Shown: positions 32,714 through 44,915, numbered from the stretch's first letter. The stretch: DNA of 64,000 nucleotides from Stachybotrys elegans (GCA_020746835.1 JAGPNK010000004.1:62001-126000); one strand, 5' to 3'. Translations and numbers: made by a program. Notes: generated from the sequence alone by a model not told the origin.

Positions 32714-34508
32714 ATGCCTTCCTCAACCTTTAGCGCTTCAGAGACTCACTGGGACTATGTAGTGGTGGGCGGTGGCCTCGCCGGTACTGTCCTGGCTCAT
32801 CGGCTGAACAAGCTCGATGCAACCTCTAAGATTCTTGTGATCGAGGCCGGACCCAACGCTAATGACCGTGAGGACATTGTTTGGCCCAACTCCACCAACC
32901 TGGAAGGTGGTGAATTCGACTGGCGAGATACTACAGCTCCCCAGCCTCATCTTGATAACCGTGTTCTCCCCTTTCCGCAGGGCAAAGCACTGGGTGGCGG
33001 AACAGTGATCAACAATAGTATGCTCAAGGTAACCCTGCACAGTCAAGAATTGTCCGTTGCTAATCCATCATCTTGCCCAGGTGGATGGATCCGTGGTGAC
33101 AAGTTTGACTATGATCTTTGGGGGGCTGCAGTCAACGACACCCGATGGTCCTACGACGGGCTTCTTCCCTACATGAAGAAGTCAGAAGCCTTCTGGAGCA
33201 AGACTATCAACAAGGACCAGCACGGCCTATGCGGTGCAAACTCAATCCAATCAGTCATCTCTACCAACCGCGAGTTCCCCCTTCGCCAGCAGCTATTGGA
33301 CTCTTGGGCTGAACTGGGCATCAATGCTGTTCCTGATCTGGATGGCAACGCGGGACACCCATTGGGTGTTGCTGATGTTCAGGAAAACAGGGTCCAGGGA
33401 CGACGGCAGATTGCCTCCAACACGCATCCTCTGGATAAAGTAACTGTCCTGGTAAACACTACCGTGGCCAAAATTGTTCTTGAGACCGTCGACGGCTCTC
33501 TCACCGCCACGGGTGTCGAGCTTGACAGTGGCATCAAGATCAAGTCGCGCCAAGTTGTCTTGTCCGCAGGCGCCATCAGATCGCCACAGATTCTCCTGTT
33601 GTCCGGCATTGGGCCTAAAGAGCATCTTGACGAGCTGGGAATTTCTGTCGCCTTAGACCAGCCTCAAGTGGGCAAAAATCTTGCGGAGCACAGCCTCATC
33701 CCTCTTGCCTTCCGTGTACGGGATCCGTCGGCCGGCTACATCATTGGACCATCCAACCCGCTTTTTGCCAACGAGCAATATGGATGGGGCACACCGACTG
33801 ACTTCCTTGTATCAGCTGACGTCCCGAAGGAAGGCCTTAGGGGCGCCATTGCCGAGGACGAAGGGTCTGTCCCGGATGCCAGCCACCCCCTGCTCGCACA
33901 CCCCCGAACCTTTCTCGAACATGTCCTCTTGTATGTAGGCGCCCCAGATGGGACTCTTGCTACGCTTGTCACCTTTGTTCTATTGACAACGTCCCGCGGC
34001 GATGTCAAGCTGAGATCAACTGACGTTAAGACTCCCCCCGTCATCAACCCTAACTACCTGAGCACGGCTGTTGATCGCTATGTGGCGCGGGAGGGCGTTA
34101 GAAGGAACATCAAGCTTGGTGGAAGCGATAGCACCCTACTTGGGCGAGAAGTCTTTGACGGCGAAGTCGGCGCCCCGGGCTTCAGCACGACCCTGACACC
34201 CGAGTCGACCGATGCTGAGATCGACGCGCGCGTCCGTGCTAGTCTCGCGTAAGTTCACTATCAATGCTTCCCACACTCATGTAAATCAGAAATTTTCTAA
34301 CAATTATGCTTGCAGCACGGGTTACCATCCCATGGGATCTCTCAGCATGGGCAAGGTGGTGGATTCTGATCTCAAGGTCATAGGGGTAAACAACCTCCGC
34401 GTTGTTGACGCCTCTGTCTTTCCTGTCGTCATTACCGGCCATTTGCAGGTCGCGACATATGCACTGGCCGAGCAGGCTGCAGAGATCATCCACGGCAAGA
34501 AGAAGTGA
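32714..34508 (+). CDS. GMC-family FAD oxidoreductase
   Basis: Three exons (32714-33017, 33081-34248, 34316-34508) give 554 residues. The first intron uses donor GTATGC. A tempting GTAACC 11 bases later would break the frame. The FAD motif VVGGGLAGTVLAHR is at about residue 17, followed by the second FAD-contact ALGGGTVINN, the GMC signature around LSAGAIRSPQILLLSGIGP, and the C-terminal GYHPMGSLSMGKVVD and VITGHLQ segments with the catalytic histidine region. There is no signal peptide, unlike secreted glucose or aryl-alcohol oxidases, so an intracellular alcohol/choline-type dehydrogenase or a tailoring enzyme is more likely. It stands alone between repeat-rich regions. Confidence 0.88.
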
Positions 34509-35274
34509 GCTACTCTTTGCCAAGAAAAGGGTGGAATAGCCGAAATAGGACAAGATTACTAGCACGGTAGACAATCGATTTACCTCCCTGTTTAGTTAAT
34601 TGGTAGCCAGTATTACAGAAGTCGTGCCATGACTCAGGTTTCTCCTCCATTAACTATGACTTCTCCATCAGATGATCTATCTTGAGATGCTTTACGAAAC
34701 CGATCCGTGTGAAGTAATTTTTCAGCTGATCCCACTCATGTCACATGTCCAGACGGGGAAACCATTGTGTTAGTTAGCCTCATGCCTTTTCCAGTCGTTC
34801 TTACTACCATATTATCTAGCGCACCTGCGGAATGTACATCGGTAAGGCTTTTCATGATGTTTCACATGCTTCCTACATGGCCAGTAGTAATGCTGGTCAG
34901 TTATTACCATTTATACCTCGATTCCAAAGGCTTGGAGAATGTTTTCGTGTAACGTAGTCACTTTCCTTGGAGGAGCTTTGTTTGTAACACCCTGTTTCTC
35001 CACTACAGCATCCAACGGTCCTTAAGCTACACCTTGATGGCCATCATGGGTCCTTTGATTTGAGTGAGTGTAGAGCTTAGAGATGAACCTTCTCAATTCT
35101 CCTGCTAACTAACATCGCGGGCAGGACCCTTTCACTTCGATGCTTTTTCGTCAGTTTCAGTCGACTTCTTTTCTCTCTTGGCTCCGGCTACGATGTCCAG
35201 CTTCTTCGGATGCTGAATACAGGAATATTAGCGTAGTGTGGAACGTAGGCGGCGTTTTAGTAGATCACGCTCTG

Positions 35275-35370
35275 GATGTGGGATTTCCCGTTCATGTGCC
35301 CCAATGGGATAAGACCAGCGACTTCGAGGAGGCCCCCTCTGACGATAAAGACAATATCAGATCAATAGAT
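35275..35370 (+). repeat. SINE-like repeat, short copy
   Basis: Matches the repeat from GATGTGGGATTTCCC through the TGCCCCAATGGGAT box and GAGGAGGCCCCC to CAATAGAT, where similarity stops. The copy at 40462-40556 stops at the same point. Confidence 0.6.
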
Positions 35371-36420
35371 CTTCACTTATAGTATAGCTAGAACTTCTTT
35401 TAAGAAAGCTTTCATTAGGAAGGTTTATATAGCTATTGCATGGAGCTACTCTAGCTCGGTAGCTAAGTGTATGTTATTGTTTTTCACTTCTTTTCTTATG
35501 TTGGTTGTTATCGTGGTCTATCATCAACATGAAGCTGGTAAGACAAGCAGTACCACTGGCCATACTTAAGTCCAAGTGCATTGCCAACGTATCCAGTCTA
35601 TATGAAGTTACTTTAATCGCGAAGCAAGCAAAGATATAAAACAGGAATGGATAAGCATATATGAGAATGGCCATAGGTAAAGATGAACACAATATTCAAA
35701 CCAACATGCTGCCGTCACTGATAGTCGACGCTATACTACTTTTGAAGACAGAATTGCGTACGATCCATTCCCCTCCAATACATGAATTCCTAATCAGGTG
35801 TCTGTTGCGACAGAGCTCAGTGACTTCGAGAAGCTCCCCTCTGTCATCACGGACAGTGTCAAGTCACAAGTCAACAGATGCAACCCCCCCCCCCCCCAAA
35901 TAACATTAAACAATATGCCGCCGGGTCAAAAATCCACCGTTGAAATCGTAGTAATCAACGGTACAGTGATACCGCCTATCGCTTCTGCTGGTGTGCCAGC
36001 CGTTACTGTCTCATTACTTCAGCTTTTGTTCTCTTTTCCTTTGGGAGGGGGGTATTGACTTACACAACCACGGCGCCTGCAGCACCATTTGGCGCACTTT
36101 GAGCGACTAACGTGGCGATTATCACCCTCTGTTGAGGGTCTTTGGCGTACATGTTGGTCGGGTTGAATTGTACATAACTGGGGTCCATGATGAACAGTAA
36201 GAAAGTGTTGGCAATGAACTAGAAAAATTGAAAACGATGAATGTCGGCTGTGCTGATAAGAGATGATCTTTTTCTTCGGCTCTAAGAGAGATGATGAGAA
36301 AGGAATTGGTGGTTAGGCAGTGGCAATCTGATCAATTTATATTCTCTCGTACATACCCAGCGTCTCTATTTTCGGTAGAGCCACCCATACATTTTGGCCT
36401 TTTTTCTAGCCAAGTCCATG

Positions 36421-36447
36421 TTGGTGATGTTGGTGATGTTGGTGATG
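36421..36447. repeat. nine-base tandem repeat, three units
   Basis: TTGGTGATG is repeated three times exactly. No gene covers it. Confidence 0.7.
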
Positions 36448-37278
36448 TATGTAAAAACTAGGTCATTCCTACGGACTGAAACACTGGCGCAAGTCGTACT
36501 GTGGCCATTCCTATTGGCTCTGATAGGAAATGGAGCTGCATCTTCTGGGGGCTTGTCCAAGGATGCAGCATGGCTGGGCGCTTACTGTTTGGTCTAATTG
36601 TTATGTAGTAATAGCGGCCGTGGATCCATGTGGAAAGTGCAGCTGTGGGCGCTAGTAACTTGTTGCCCATTGGTTCCTGGCCATTGGCGAGGTCAGCCGG
36701 GCTGTTTGGATAGCGAGGGCTCGGTCACATGCCGTGATGTTTACCGCCCGGATTAAGCCTTGATGGGATGCAGCACAACCAACTGCATTTGACTACATCT
36801 CAGTGTGGCCAAGGATCAAGCGTACTGACCAAGGATCTTTGATTGAGTTCTTGGCCTCGGCGGCTGCTTCAACACACTAAGTACATGCCGGTGTCTTGAT
36901 TGGCTTTCGTTGACCAAATTGACCCATCGCAGGACAGAAATAGGCTAGCCAAGCACATGGGGCACATTGGCAGTTGGTGCCTAAACTTCAAGGCAGAGAT
37001 ATTAGTGTACCTAAAAAAAAGTGTTGCCCACATTGTGTCTCCGCATCAATTTCCAACAAAGAGGCGCCTTGATAAATGCCCGCATCTTACCCTACCTTGT
37101 GCTTTTGGAGGTGCCTCATTCGTTATCATTCCAAGTCCCGGGCATTCGCACGCCAGGAATATAAAATACCGCACCTCACAATCACTTGGCTCAACTTCAT
37201 CCACGCCATGAGTGACTCCCCCCCCCAACCCCGCCATCAAGAGCTCCGGAGGATGATGAAGTGAGGTTTGATACCATC

Positions 37279-38681
37279 ATGTTGCCCTGTGAGTGGGTAG
37301 AAGACTACCGCCCAGGTGGCTATCATCCGGTGCATTTGGGCGACGTTCTTCACGATGGTCAGTATAAGGTCATTCGGAAGCTTGGCGAAGGTTCCTTTTC
37401 GACTGTTTGGCTGACCCGCGACCTCAAGTAAGTTTCTCTGCGTTGTATTGTGCTTGTCCCTCGAAACCATTCTGTGAATTACCACCGCTCACATCTGCGT
37501 CAGGAACAATAGATATGGAGCTGTCAAGATTTTGAAATCAGAGGTTTCGCCGTCATCGGTAGAGCTGAAGCTCCTACGTCACCTCGCTCAAGTAGCGCCA
37601 CTGGATAGCCCGCGCTATATTACACAGCTTTTTGATGAGTTCGAGCAACGCGGTCCTAATGGCACACACAAGTGTCTTGTATTTGAGCCTATGGGCCCGA
37701 CTGTCAACTCCATGGTCGAAGAGCTACCTCAGTTCAAACCTCGTAAATGGGGAATGAAAATCCGTTACCCGCCTCAGATGGCAAGGAGCATTCTTAAACA
37801 GTCTTTACAGGCATTGGAACTTCTCCATCAAAACGGCATAGCTCATGGAGACTTCCATCCTGGCAATATGCTGTTTGCTCTTACCAGTCTCGATATCCAG
37901 CCTGAGGATACCCTGCGACAAAAGGAAGACGTGGGAAGCGAGTCAATCTCGTCTCCGGTACAGAGACTAGATGGGAAAGACGACAAATGGTCTCCTCGGT
38001 ATCTCTGTGTTGCTCAGCCACTAGCCGGCTTTACATCGCTCGAACAAGGCTTTAAGATCAAGTTGTCCGACTTGGGAGGCGGTGAGTAGTTGCCGGTTTA
38101 TTTCAATTTGGAAACACCTTCCTTTTTCTTTTCCTTTTTATCAACTAATGCTAACTCGTATCAACCTTCGTCGACTAGCATACCCATTTTCAAACCCGCC
38201 CAGTAGCCCTGTCACTCCACTTGGCCTTCGAACCCCAGAGTTAGTCCTCACAGGCACCGTGAACAAGACACTCGATGTCTGGAGCTTCGGATGCCTTGTT
38301 TTCGAACTTATAACTGGGCAACCGCTTTTCTGCATCCCGGGATCGGACTACGAAAATGATGATCATCTCCTCGCCCTCACCGCCCAACTTGGCCCCCTGC
38401 CCGATGAACTTTACAAACATTGGAAGACGTCATCGCTATACTTTACCCCCGAGAGACAGATCTTCAACTGTCAACTTGGTGGGAGCGCAGAAGGGGAGCC
38501 GCTCATGTTGCCACAAACGTCTATGGAAGAGCTCTTTGATCAGGCAAGCCCGGATATTGATGCAGAGGAAGCTCGCAAAGTGAAGGACCTCATTCGATGG
38601 ATCCTACAATACGACTCTTCGAAGAGACCTTCTCCGACGGAAATTCTGAAGCACCCGTGGTTTTGCGAGATTGAAGTTTGA
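37279..38681 (+). CDS. SRPK-like serine/threonine protein kinase
   Basis: Three exons (37279-37427, 37504-38081, 38179-38681) give 409 residues from the first in-frame ATG. CEWVEDYRPGGYHPVHLGD at the start and the split kinase core are typical of fungal SRPK-like kinases. The glycine loop is GEGSFSTVW, the lysine AVKI, the catalytic loop HGDFHPGN (HRD replaced by HGD), and the metal-binding segment SDLGG in place of DFG; TPELVLTG and DVWSFGCLVFEL form the C-lobe. These proteins usually phosphorylate arginine-serine-rich substrates, but the fungal expansions are uncharacterised. An ATG at 37209 would give the expected N-terminal extension, yet it is out of frame by one base because of a nine-C run at 37218-37226. 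Either the run is polymorphic or miscalled, or translation starts at 37279. Confidence 0.82.
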
Positions 38682-38812
38682 TGAGGTTGTGCCAATATTA
38701 GTACGGTAGGAAGATCGGTTAAGGGACCTAAATAAACAGTAGGGCAATCAATTTTTATTATAGTCATAAGGAAATTTATATGATATTTGCCTTTCTTTAC
38801 TCTATATACTTC

Positions 38813-39646
38813 TTATGTGAGGGCATACAAGACAGCAACTGTACTCGCAATAAGTATTTCATTACCCACTACATCGATTCGCTTGATCTTCTGTGTAAAT
38901 GACATCTGCTTGTCGTAGTTGAGATGTAGAAACCAATACATAAGAGCAAGCGAAGTTCCTCCAATGGGGAGGTTGATGTAGAAAACCCAGCGCCATGATG
39001 CATTGTCGGTAATGGCACCGCCAATAAATGGTCCCAGTGTCGTGCCAATTCCAAAAATGGCCAGCAGAATGGCAACATACTGCCCGCGAAAGCCCAGAGG
39101 AACCAAGTCCGAGAGAATGACATCTGAACGAATTAGTTTACTGTCACCATCGGATCCCGACGACCACTTACTGTTCAGCATAATGATGCCGCCCGAACCA
39201 ACTCCCTGGATGGCCCGTCCCGCGATGAGCATGCCGCCGTTGGCTGCGCCGCCACATATCCCACTACCAAGGGTAAAGATGGCGACGATGCTTAGGTAGA
39301 TCCACCTGCGACCAAACACGTCGCAGAGCTGGCCTAGCAGAGGCTGAAAGGCCGCACTTTGGAAATGGTGTCAGTCTCCTTGACTCAGAAAAATACTAAT
39401 GGATGGCGGGTGGTCGAACCTGCATATGAAGAAGGCATTGCTAATCCAGACAAAATCTTCACGTAAATCAAGGTCGCTCAAGATGGCTGGTGCTGATGTT
39501 GTCACAACTGTATGCTCCAGTGCACCCAGGAGCGATGTGACTGCCAAACCAGCTATGATGGCCCAAAATCGAAACCCTCGCTTGAAGTCCTTTGCCAGGA
39601 CAAGTGAGTCTGCAGGCAGACTAGCCGAAACAACTGCTTCGGCCAT
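38813..39646 (-). pseudogene. MFS drug:H+ antiporter, N-terminal half only
   Basis: Exons 39646-39420, 39356-39172 and 39123-38813 join to 240 residues, less than half of the usual 550-600 of 14-spanner (DHA2-type) carriers. Six membrane segments are visible with LGALEHTVVTTSAPAI, the loop motif GQLCDVFGRRW and the RAIQGVGSGGIIMLN segment. It ends at TAA immediately after ASTVAVLYALT, where intact carriers go on with WGGT and eight more helices. The convergent kinase gene ends 131 bases away, so the C-terminal half has been deleted. The first in-frame ATG is used. A truncated product might still be made, but transport is unlikely. Confidence 0.75.
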
Positions 39647-40705
39647 TATCCCGTTGCTGGATGTGAATGAAGTAGTCAAGTCTTGCGATGTTGCGATGTT
39701 GCGATGGTCGCGAGTAGCTCTCCCGGATGATTTGGCTTCAGAACCAAATCTCCAGTTCTATTCACCCATCCTTGGACCGAGCACACTTTTAATTGAGGCA
39801 GTACGTATACGCGTCCATCCCTCCCGCCCATGCAGCCACCGGTAGCCACTAAACCACTACCATCTGCCAACAAATACTACACTGTAATCTTGCCGAGGCA
39901 TTCTTCAAAGTAAATCGACCCCAAATAGATAAACGAGCTTACGGCTTGCCTACTGCAAGTGTGGGATGGGGTGAATGTAACATGTCAGAGGGCTTGTCGA
40001 CGATGATAACGTTGGTTCGAACGTGCAAATCCGGCGCACTGAAAAATCGAGCGCGCTTTTTAGCCTATTGTGGAATCGAGAATACTTTGAGTTGACACCA
40101 ACTGCATTATGCAGTACACTCTTTTCAGCTTGATTTAGTGCACGGGACCTGCCGGAGCCACGTAAGAGGGACTTTTGAAGAATGTGACGCTTCATAGGCT
40201 AGTTGAAATGGTCCTCATCGGCCATTTTGCCAGTTTGGGTGGTCCAGTCTCAGCCTTATCCAAACACTACATTGTGACTCTGTCGTTCTGCCGTCGGTGC
40301 GGTCGATCCATTCATGTAGTCCGCATGGCTTCACTGCCTTATTTTTGCATTTTTATCACTATTACTTTGGTCTTCCCTCAAATTTGGAGGCTAGGACCAT
40401 CTATTCGATTGCTCTAGTTGTACATAATTAAGGCTCCTTACACCTATCATAACTTTGTGGCATCTATTGATTGATATCACCTTTATCGTCAGAGAGGGCT
40501 CCCTCGACGTCGCTGGTCTGTACCCCATTGGGGTACGAGCAGGAAATCCCACATCAGTATTGAGTGGCTACAGAACAAGCGCAAGTCATGAGAACATACA
40601 GTTTCAAGGTACAGTCTGCAATAGCAAAGCATTCCCCTACGTGTTCTTGCACTACATGCTCTGCATACTTGTCATTTGAAGGCTGGTGTATCCATATTCT
40701 GCCCT
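39647..40705. other. intergenic stretch between MFS remnant and P450
   Basis: About 1.06 kb with no supportable gene. It includes the SINE-like copy at 40462-40556, close to the P450 3' end. Confidence 0.45.
40462..40556 (-). repeat. SINE-like repeat, short copy
   Basis: On the minus strand it follows the family from GATGTGGGATTTCC through the CCCCAATGGG box and TCTGACGATAAAG to CAATAGAT, then similarity ends, exactly as in the copy at 35275-35370. Confidence 0.6.
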
Positions 40706-42631
40706 TCATTTCCTCGGTTTGAGACGAACCCACATATCCGGTATGTCCCACATGACATGGACAGTGAAGTCCTTCTCAAACATCTTGTCTTGCCCCTTGA
40801 TCATCTCAAGATCGAATGTGTATAGAAGCTTGGCGAGGAACAACCGAGTCTGACTCCAGGCAATTTCTCGACCAGTACACGCCCTAGGGCCCAGTCCGAA
40901 GGGGAAATAGTCCTTCAAAGCATCGTTGGAAAATTTCTCCTCGTAAAGTGGGTGATATTCTGGCAGCCAACGTTCGGGGTGATAGCTGGCCGGATCATGG
41001 AAGTACTCCGAGCTTCGTGCCATGGTGAAAAGACTAACTTGGCATACAACCTATGGCATGATTAGTTTCCACTGTACCGAGCCGTTGGACATTATACTCT
41101 ACTCACACCCTCGGGGATGAATACACCGTCCACAGTACCACCAGGGCTCTCTCGCGGCATTCCAGTTGAGTTGAGCGGGAACACGCGGAGCGATTCCTGG
41201 AGACATGCTTGTAAATACTTGAGCCTAGCTGTAGAATCTCCAGTAATTTCATCGTAAGACTGGAACGAGCTTCTGATTTCCTCAACGAGTGCCTTGTATG
41301 CATGTGGTGTCCGTAATAAATAGAAGATGCTTCCATAATAGACCAGTCGAATTGGGTCAAAGCCAGCAATGAACAACTGCATAGCAACTTGCTCAAGATG
41401 GACTTTCTCCTTTTCAGTTCTAGGAGGGGGTGCTTCCACAGGAAGCATATAGTCCACAAAGTCGGGGTGAGTTGTCTTGTCGCGCGTGTCAACGCGGGCT
41501 TGAACCGCATCCCGGTTCATTTTGAGGAACTTGGGAATCAGTGTAATCACCTTGAGAGGCACAAAGAAGATGGCAAAGGGCTTGAGGATGGGGACCTTCC
41601 TTGACAGCTGCACGATTGTGCCATAGAAACTTGTGCCCAGCATGGTGGTCATGAACTCGGAATCCTTTTCTATAGTAGCAGGACGGATTAGTATTGAGAT
41701 GATCTGGGTAATGGTTTTCGTACCATCTCTAAGGTGATGCATCTCGCGACTGTAGGCGAGATCTGCCGACATGTCCAGGGCAAGCCAAAACGTCCACTAT
41801 TCATTCCTTAGTACACAGTAACAGTTTGTTGACCGAGGGGGATAGAAAATAGCCAGGAAACATACCTGTCGCATCTCAATACCTTGTGGCGTGTTGCCGC
41901 GCAGCTTCATCTTCTCTATAAATTGGTCGAGATACTTGTGCACAATAGGCTCCTTGGCGCGGAGGGCCTTGTTGCTAAAGGCGGGCATCACTTTTCTTGC
42001 CACTTCACGGCGCTTGACTGGATCATTCTCCCATACGAAACCTAGATCGCCAGCTCCAAAGTCCATGAGATCGGTCTTGCGCCATGTTTCGTGTTGCTTC
42101 ACAGCTGGGGTGTAAATGTCTTGAAGAACGTTAGCCTTCTTCTCGCGTACAATAACCGCCGGGATCGTACCATTTCCCGCTTGTGGTGTAGAAAAAATCA
42201 CCTCGTTGGGCGCAATACGGAATACCGGGCCTGTGAATCATGCATGTGAGTGCCGTTGGCGGTAAGTCGAATGAGTGAGCATACCATATTTCTTGTGCAA
42301 CTCCTCTACCGCCCAGGGATAGCGTCCTTTCATCCTAGCACACTCAGTCAGACATTGAGCCATCTGCAATACAGGGAGTACCTACCAGTAGTAGACCAGG
42401 TAAATGTGCGATACGGCTGCCAGCCTAGGGCCCGGGAACTTAGCGGCAGGGTGGAAATTCAGCAAATAAATGCATCGCGACCCGATGACAGCTGCGAGCT
42501 TTGCAATTGTCAGTGAGTACGACCCAGCAGGCAAGACAAGCAAGACGTACAGCCGCCGAGACCCAGGGCAGCCAGCTCACGGACCTCACGCTCGACAGCA
42601 GGGGAACCGAGAGGAAAGATTCAAACGCCAT
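40706..42631 (-). CDS. cytochrome P450 monooxygenase with atypical I-helix
   Basis: Seven exons (42631-42551, 42498-42386, 42334-42285, 42230-41866, 41796-41724, 41669-41107, 41050-40706) close to 529 residues. An N-terminal hydrophobic anchor precedes the hinge AAKFPGPRLAA. The K-helix motif is ESLR, the meander is YHPERWLP, and the heme loop FPFGLGPRACTGREIA has the axial cysteine. The I-helix reads LFIAGFDPIR: the acidic residue is present but the conserved threonine pair after it is not. P450s lacking that threonine can be unusual in oxygen activation. Several introns are very short (52-72 bases), and one of 54 bases has a TACTAAT-like branch site. Likely ER-bound, possibly in secondary metabolism. 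Its neighbours do not identify a pathway. Confidence 0.88.
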
Positions 42632-43453
42632 GTTGGTCAATATAGAGTACGGGAGGAAGCAGAGTAGCCTTGTATATCCTGCGCTGTCGTTGTATGTCGA
42701 GACGAGATGGCCTTCACACGTGCATGGGCAAACGTGAATGTCTGGAGTCGTCGTGTGCGCGGGGATGTGCGGGATCGCAGTACGCTCACTGTCATCAAGC
42801 CTACCCATAGATAAGGGAGTTATTTTGTTTATGCAGTTGGTCGATGGCCATGCAGCCTCCAGAAATGGTTCTTGGCTCCATACCTGGAACGGGACTTTTG
42901 TAGTCGGCGAGGTCATGTTGGTAAGACGCTATCAGAGTGTAGGGTGGCATTTTGCCTGTCCAGTGTCCACGTTAGAACGACCCAACAACGTGGCCCAATA
43001 CAGGATCCGTCAAATCCCGGCAGTGTTGGCTGAGCTTTGCGCCCAGCACACCCATCATTTCGACGGCAGTCCCGTGGGCCAATCCTGGCAAGAATAATGT
43101 CGACTTAGGAGCATACGATGCATGGTTTTATGGCCCGAAGCCAATTCATCAACATTTGACGGCGCTGCCCAAACACTCATGGGATCATAAACACGAGTGC
43201 TGGAAGGAATCACGGTTTGCCAGAAATTAGATACACACATCGGCTCGAGTCAACTCATTACTTGGCCATGCAACACCCGACAGCACAGACAATGAGATCC
43301 GTGGTAGTCTTCCTTGCTGCGGGGCATCCTATTCTAGCTATCGAGGAGGTCTAGCTCTTGGCCAAAGACCATGCTGTTGCTTGCATTGATGGCCTGGACA
43401 TTGACATCATCAACTGAAAGACAAAGTAGTTCAAATCTATTCAGCGTCTAGGA
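42632..43453. other. intergenic stretch upstream of the P450
   Basis: No supportable gene. Overlapping short frames on both strands at 42.7-43.1 kb have no motifs. Confidence 0.45.
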
Positions 43454-43724
43454 AAAGAAATTCTACACGTCGATGCAGAGATGTGGATATTCATTTAACA
43501 TCCTCACGAATCTGAAGCGGAAATATGGCGCTGTCTACCCTTTTTGGAAGACAGAGTGGTAGAATGATACAGTCGAGCTACTGCAGCCAGCCTGTACCCC
43601 CTACGAGAACGTTGCTGATATGAGGCCTTTCTCCAAGATGGGTCAGAACCTGGTTGAGATTGCGTACGGCTCCATGCAGCCGATTGATGTTGGAATGATC
43701 TTTTTTCTTACAAAGCCTGTGTGA
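43454..43724 (+). pseudogene. relic of an unidentified protein-coding gene
   Basis: One plus-strand frame reads coherently for about 90 codons, for example KRKYGAVYPFWKTEW and YENVADMRPFSKMGQNLVEI. It is broken by a single TAG directly after TEW, then ends at TGA 43724. The protein-like texture suggests an eroded exon. I cannot name the family. No start codon or splice sites are clear. Confidence 0.3.
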
Positions 43725-43914
43725 CACTTTGTATTACTGATATACTTGTCAAGCAACTTATTGAACCACAAAGCGAAGATCCATCCTCAACCAGCATTTT
43801 CCATCACCACCGGCAACAAATCTCTCATGACTTGGCCTCTCGGCCTGTACTTGCGGCCTATCTTGGCGTCAAGCTAATACTAGGAGCTATGAAGAGCGCC
43901 TCTGGCATCACGTG

Positions 43915-44915
43915 CTAAGAGGCTCTGTACCTCGGTGGCTTGATGCTCCCCTGCTTGACAATATTTCCCTTCTTGTCCTGGAAGGCGAGGAGGAATTCCT
44001 CGTCGTCAAAGCCCTCAGGGTCTAGGACAAGGAGGTAATGTCCCACATATGCTACGTTCATGACGGCTTCCTCGTAGTGCTCCTCGTCCGGCTCGTTTTC
44101 CCCTGCTGTAGCCAAGACGAGCTCCTCGACACTCTCTTTCTTGCCCTGGTTGAATGTCCGCTCTAGGTATGGAGCAGCCAACTCAGGCAGCACGGTTCGT
44201 ATGACCTCCCAATTCTCGGAGCCCATGTTCAAGAGGGCTGCATTGTCGAGCACGTGCCACCAGCGATCATCGCGACCACCAAAAGCCTCGTCAAACGGGT
44301 CGACCTCCTCAATCCTTGCGCGTAGCCTCTCGTCCTGCCTCTCGTCCTCTGCCTCGCCGCTGCCATAGTAGGTACGTAGCAGGATCAGTTGGCCACACAG
44401 CCGATTGTGTTTAGCCACGAGTGTGTGGGTGAGTCGGCGCATCTCCAAATTTCTCCATGGCATGAGGACCGCCTGGGTCAGCTCGTTCTGTCCGTTATCA
44501 GGTTCCGCTGAGCTTGGAGGGACCAAGTTGACCACATCCTCCTCTAGAAAGGCATGGACAAGCCGAATGCGCTGCTCTTAGACAGAGAGGAGAGATGCTG
44601 GATCCCATCTGGCCTATCGGGACAGTGTCAGTCTATGCCGTGGTTTCCCGCGTCCAAGGTGGAATCGTGGTTTCAAGCGGCACCACGCGGCTTACCACTA
44701 GGTACTGCTCGACAGGGAGCGCACCCCAGGTAGGTGCAGCACCAGCGATAAGCTGATTCATGATACCATAAGTGTCTGTCTGTCTAGATTCTGCTAGGAC
44801 ACCAAGTGATCTGGAGCGCGAGGAGAAAGAGTCAAATATCACGAGTTCCTCTGGCGCGAGCCAAATAGACCATGTCCTAGGGACATTGGCGATACGGCCA
44901 AGTCCTAGTCGTGAT
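43915..44915 (-). pseudogene. conserved-looking hypothetical gene with in-frame stop
   Basis: The downstream part (44535-43915) is an open 206-residue frame, acidic and tryptophan-bearing, with no domain I recognise. Upstream in the same reading, EQRIRLVHAFLEED is preceded directly by TAA (about 44578-44580) and then by LLSV, ARWDPAS and, across a GTAAGC...GATAG intron, by the exon with IANVPRTWSIWLAPEEL and MNQLIAGAAPTWGALP. Changing that TAA to CAA would give one continuous protein, so I read it as a gene broken by a C-to-T change. Alternatively, only the 206-residue part is expressed from an internal start. No upstream ATG is found for the first exon. Function unknown. Confidence 0.45.

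Larger units (their letters stand above)
34509..37208. other. intergenic region with repeat copy and simple repeats
   Basis: About 2.7 kb lacking a supportable gene. It holds a SINE-like piece at 35275-35370, a poly-C tract near 35888-35900 and a nine-base tandem repeat at 36421-36447. A TATAAA at about 37159 precedes the kinase gene. Confidence 0.45.

Noticed and set aside
33029..33080. intron with donor GTAACC in the GMC gene
   Set aside because: Removing these 52 bases breaks the frame. The donor 11 bases upstream (GTATGC, 63 bases) restores the conserved GMC sequence.
36060..36188. 42-codon minus-strand frame from an ATG, ending in TAA within a GTAAGT-like donor
   Set aside because: Could be a first exon, but no convincing downstream exon in frame was found.
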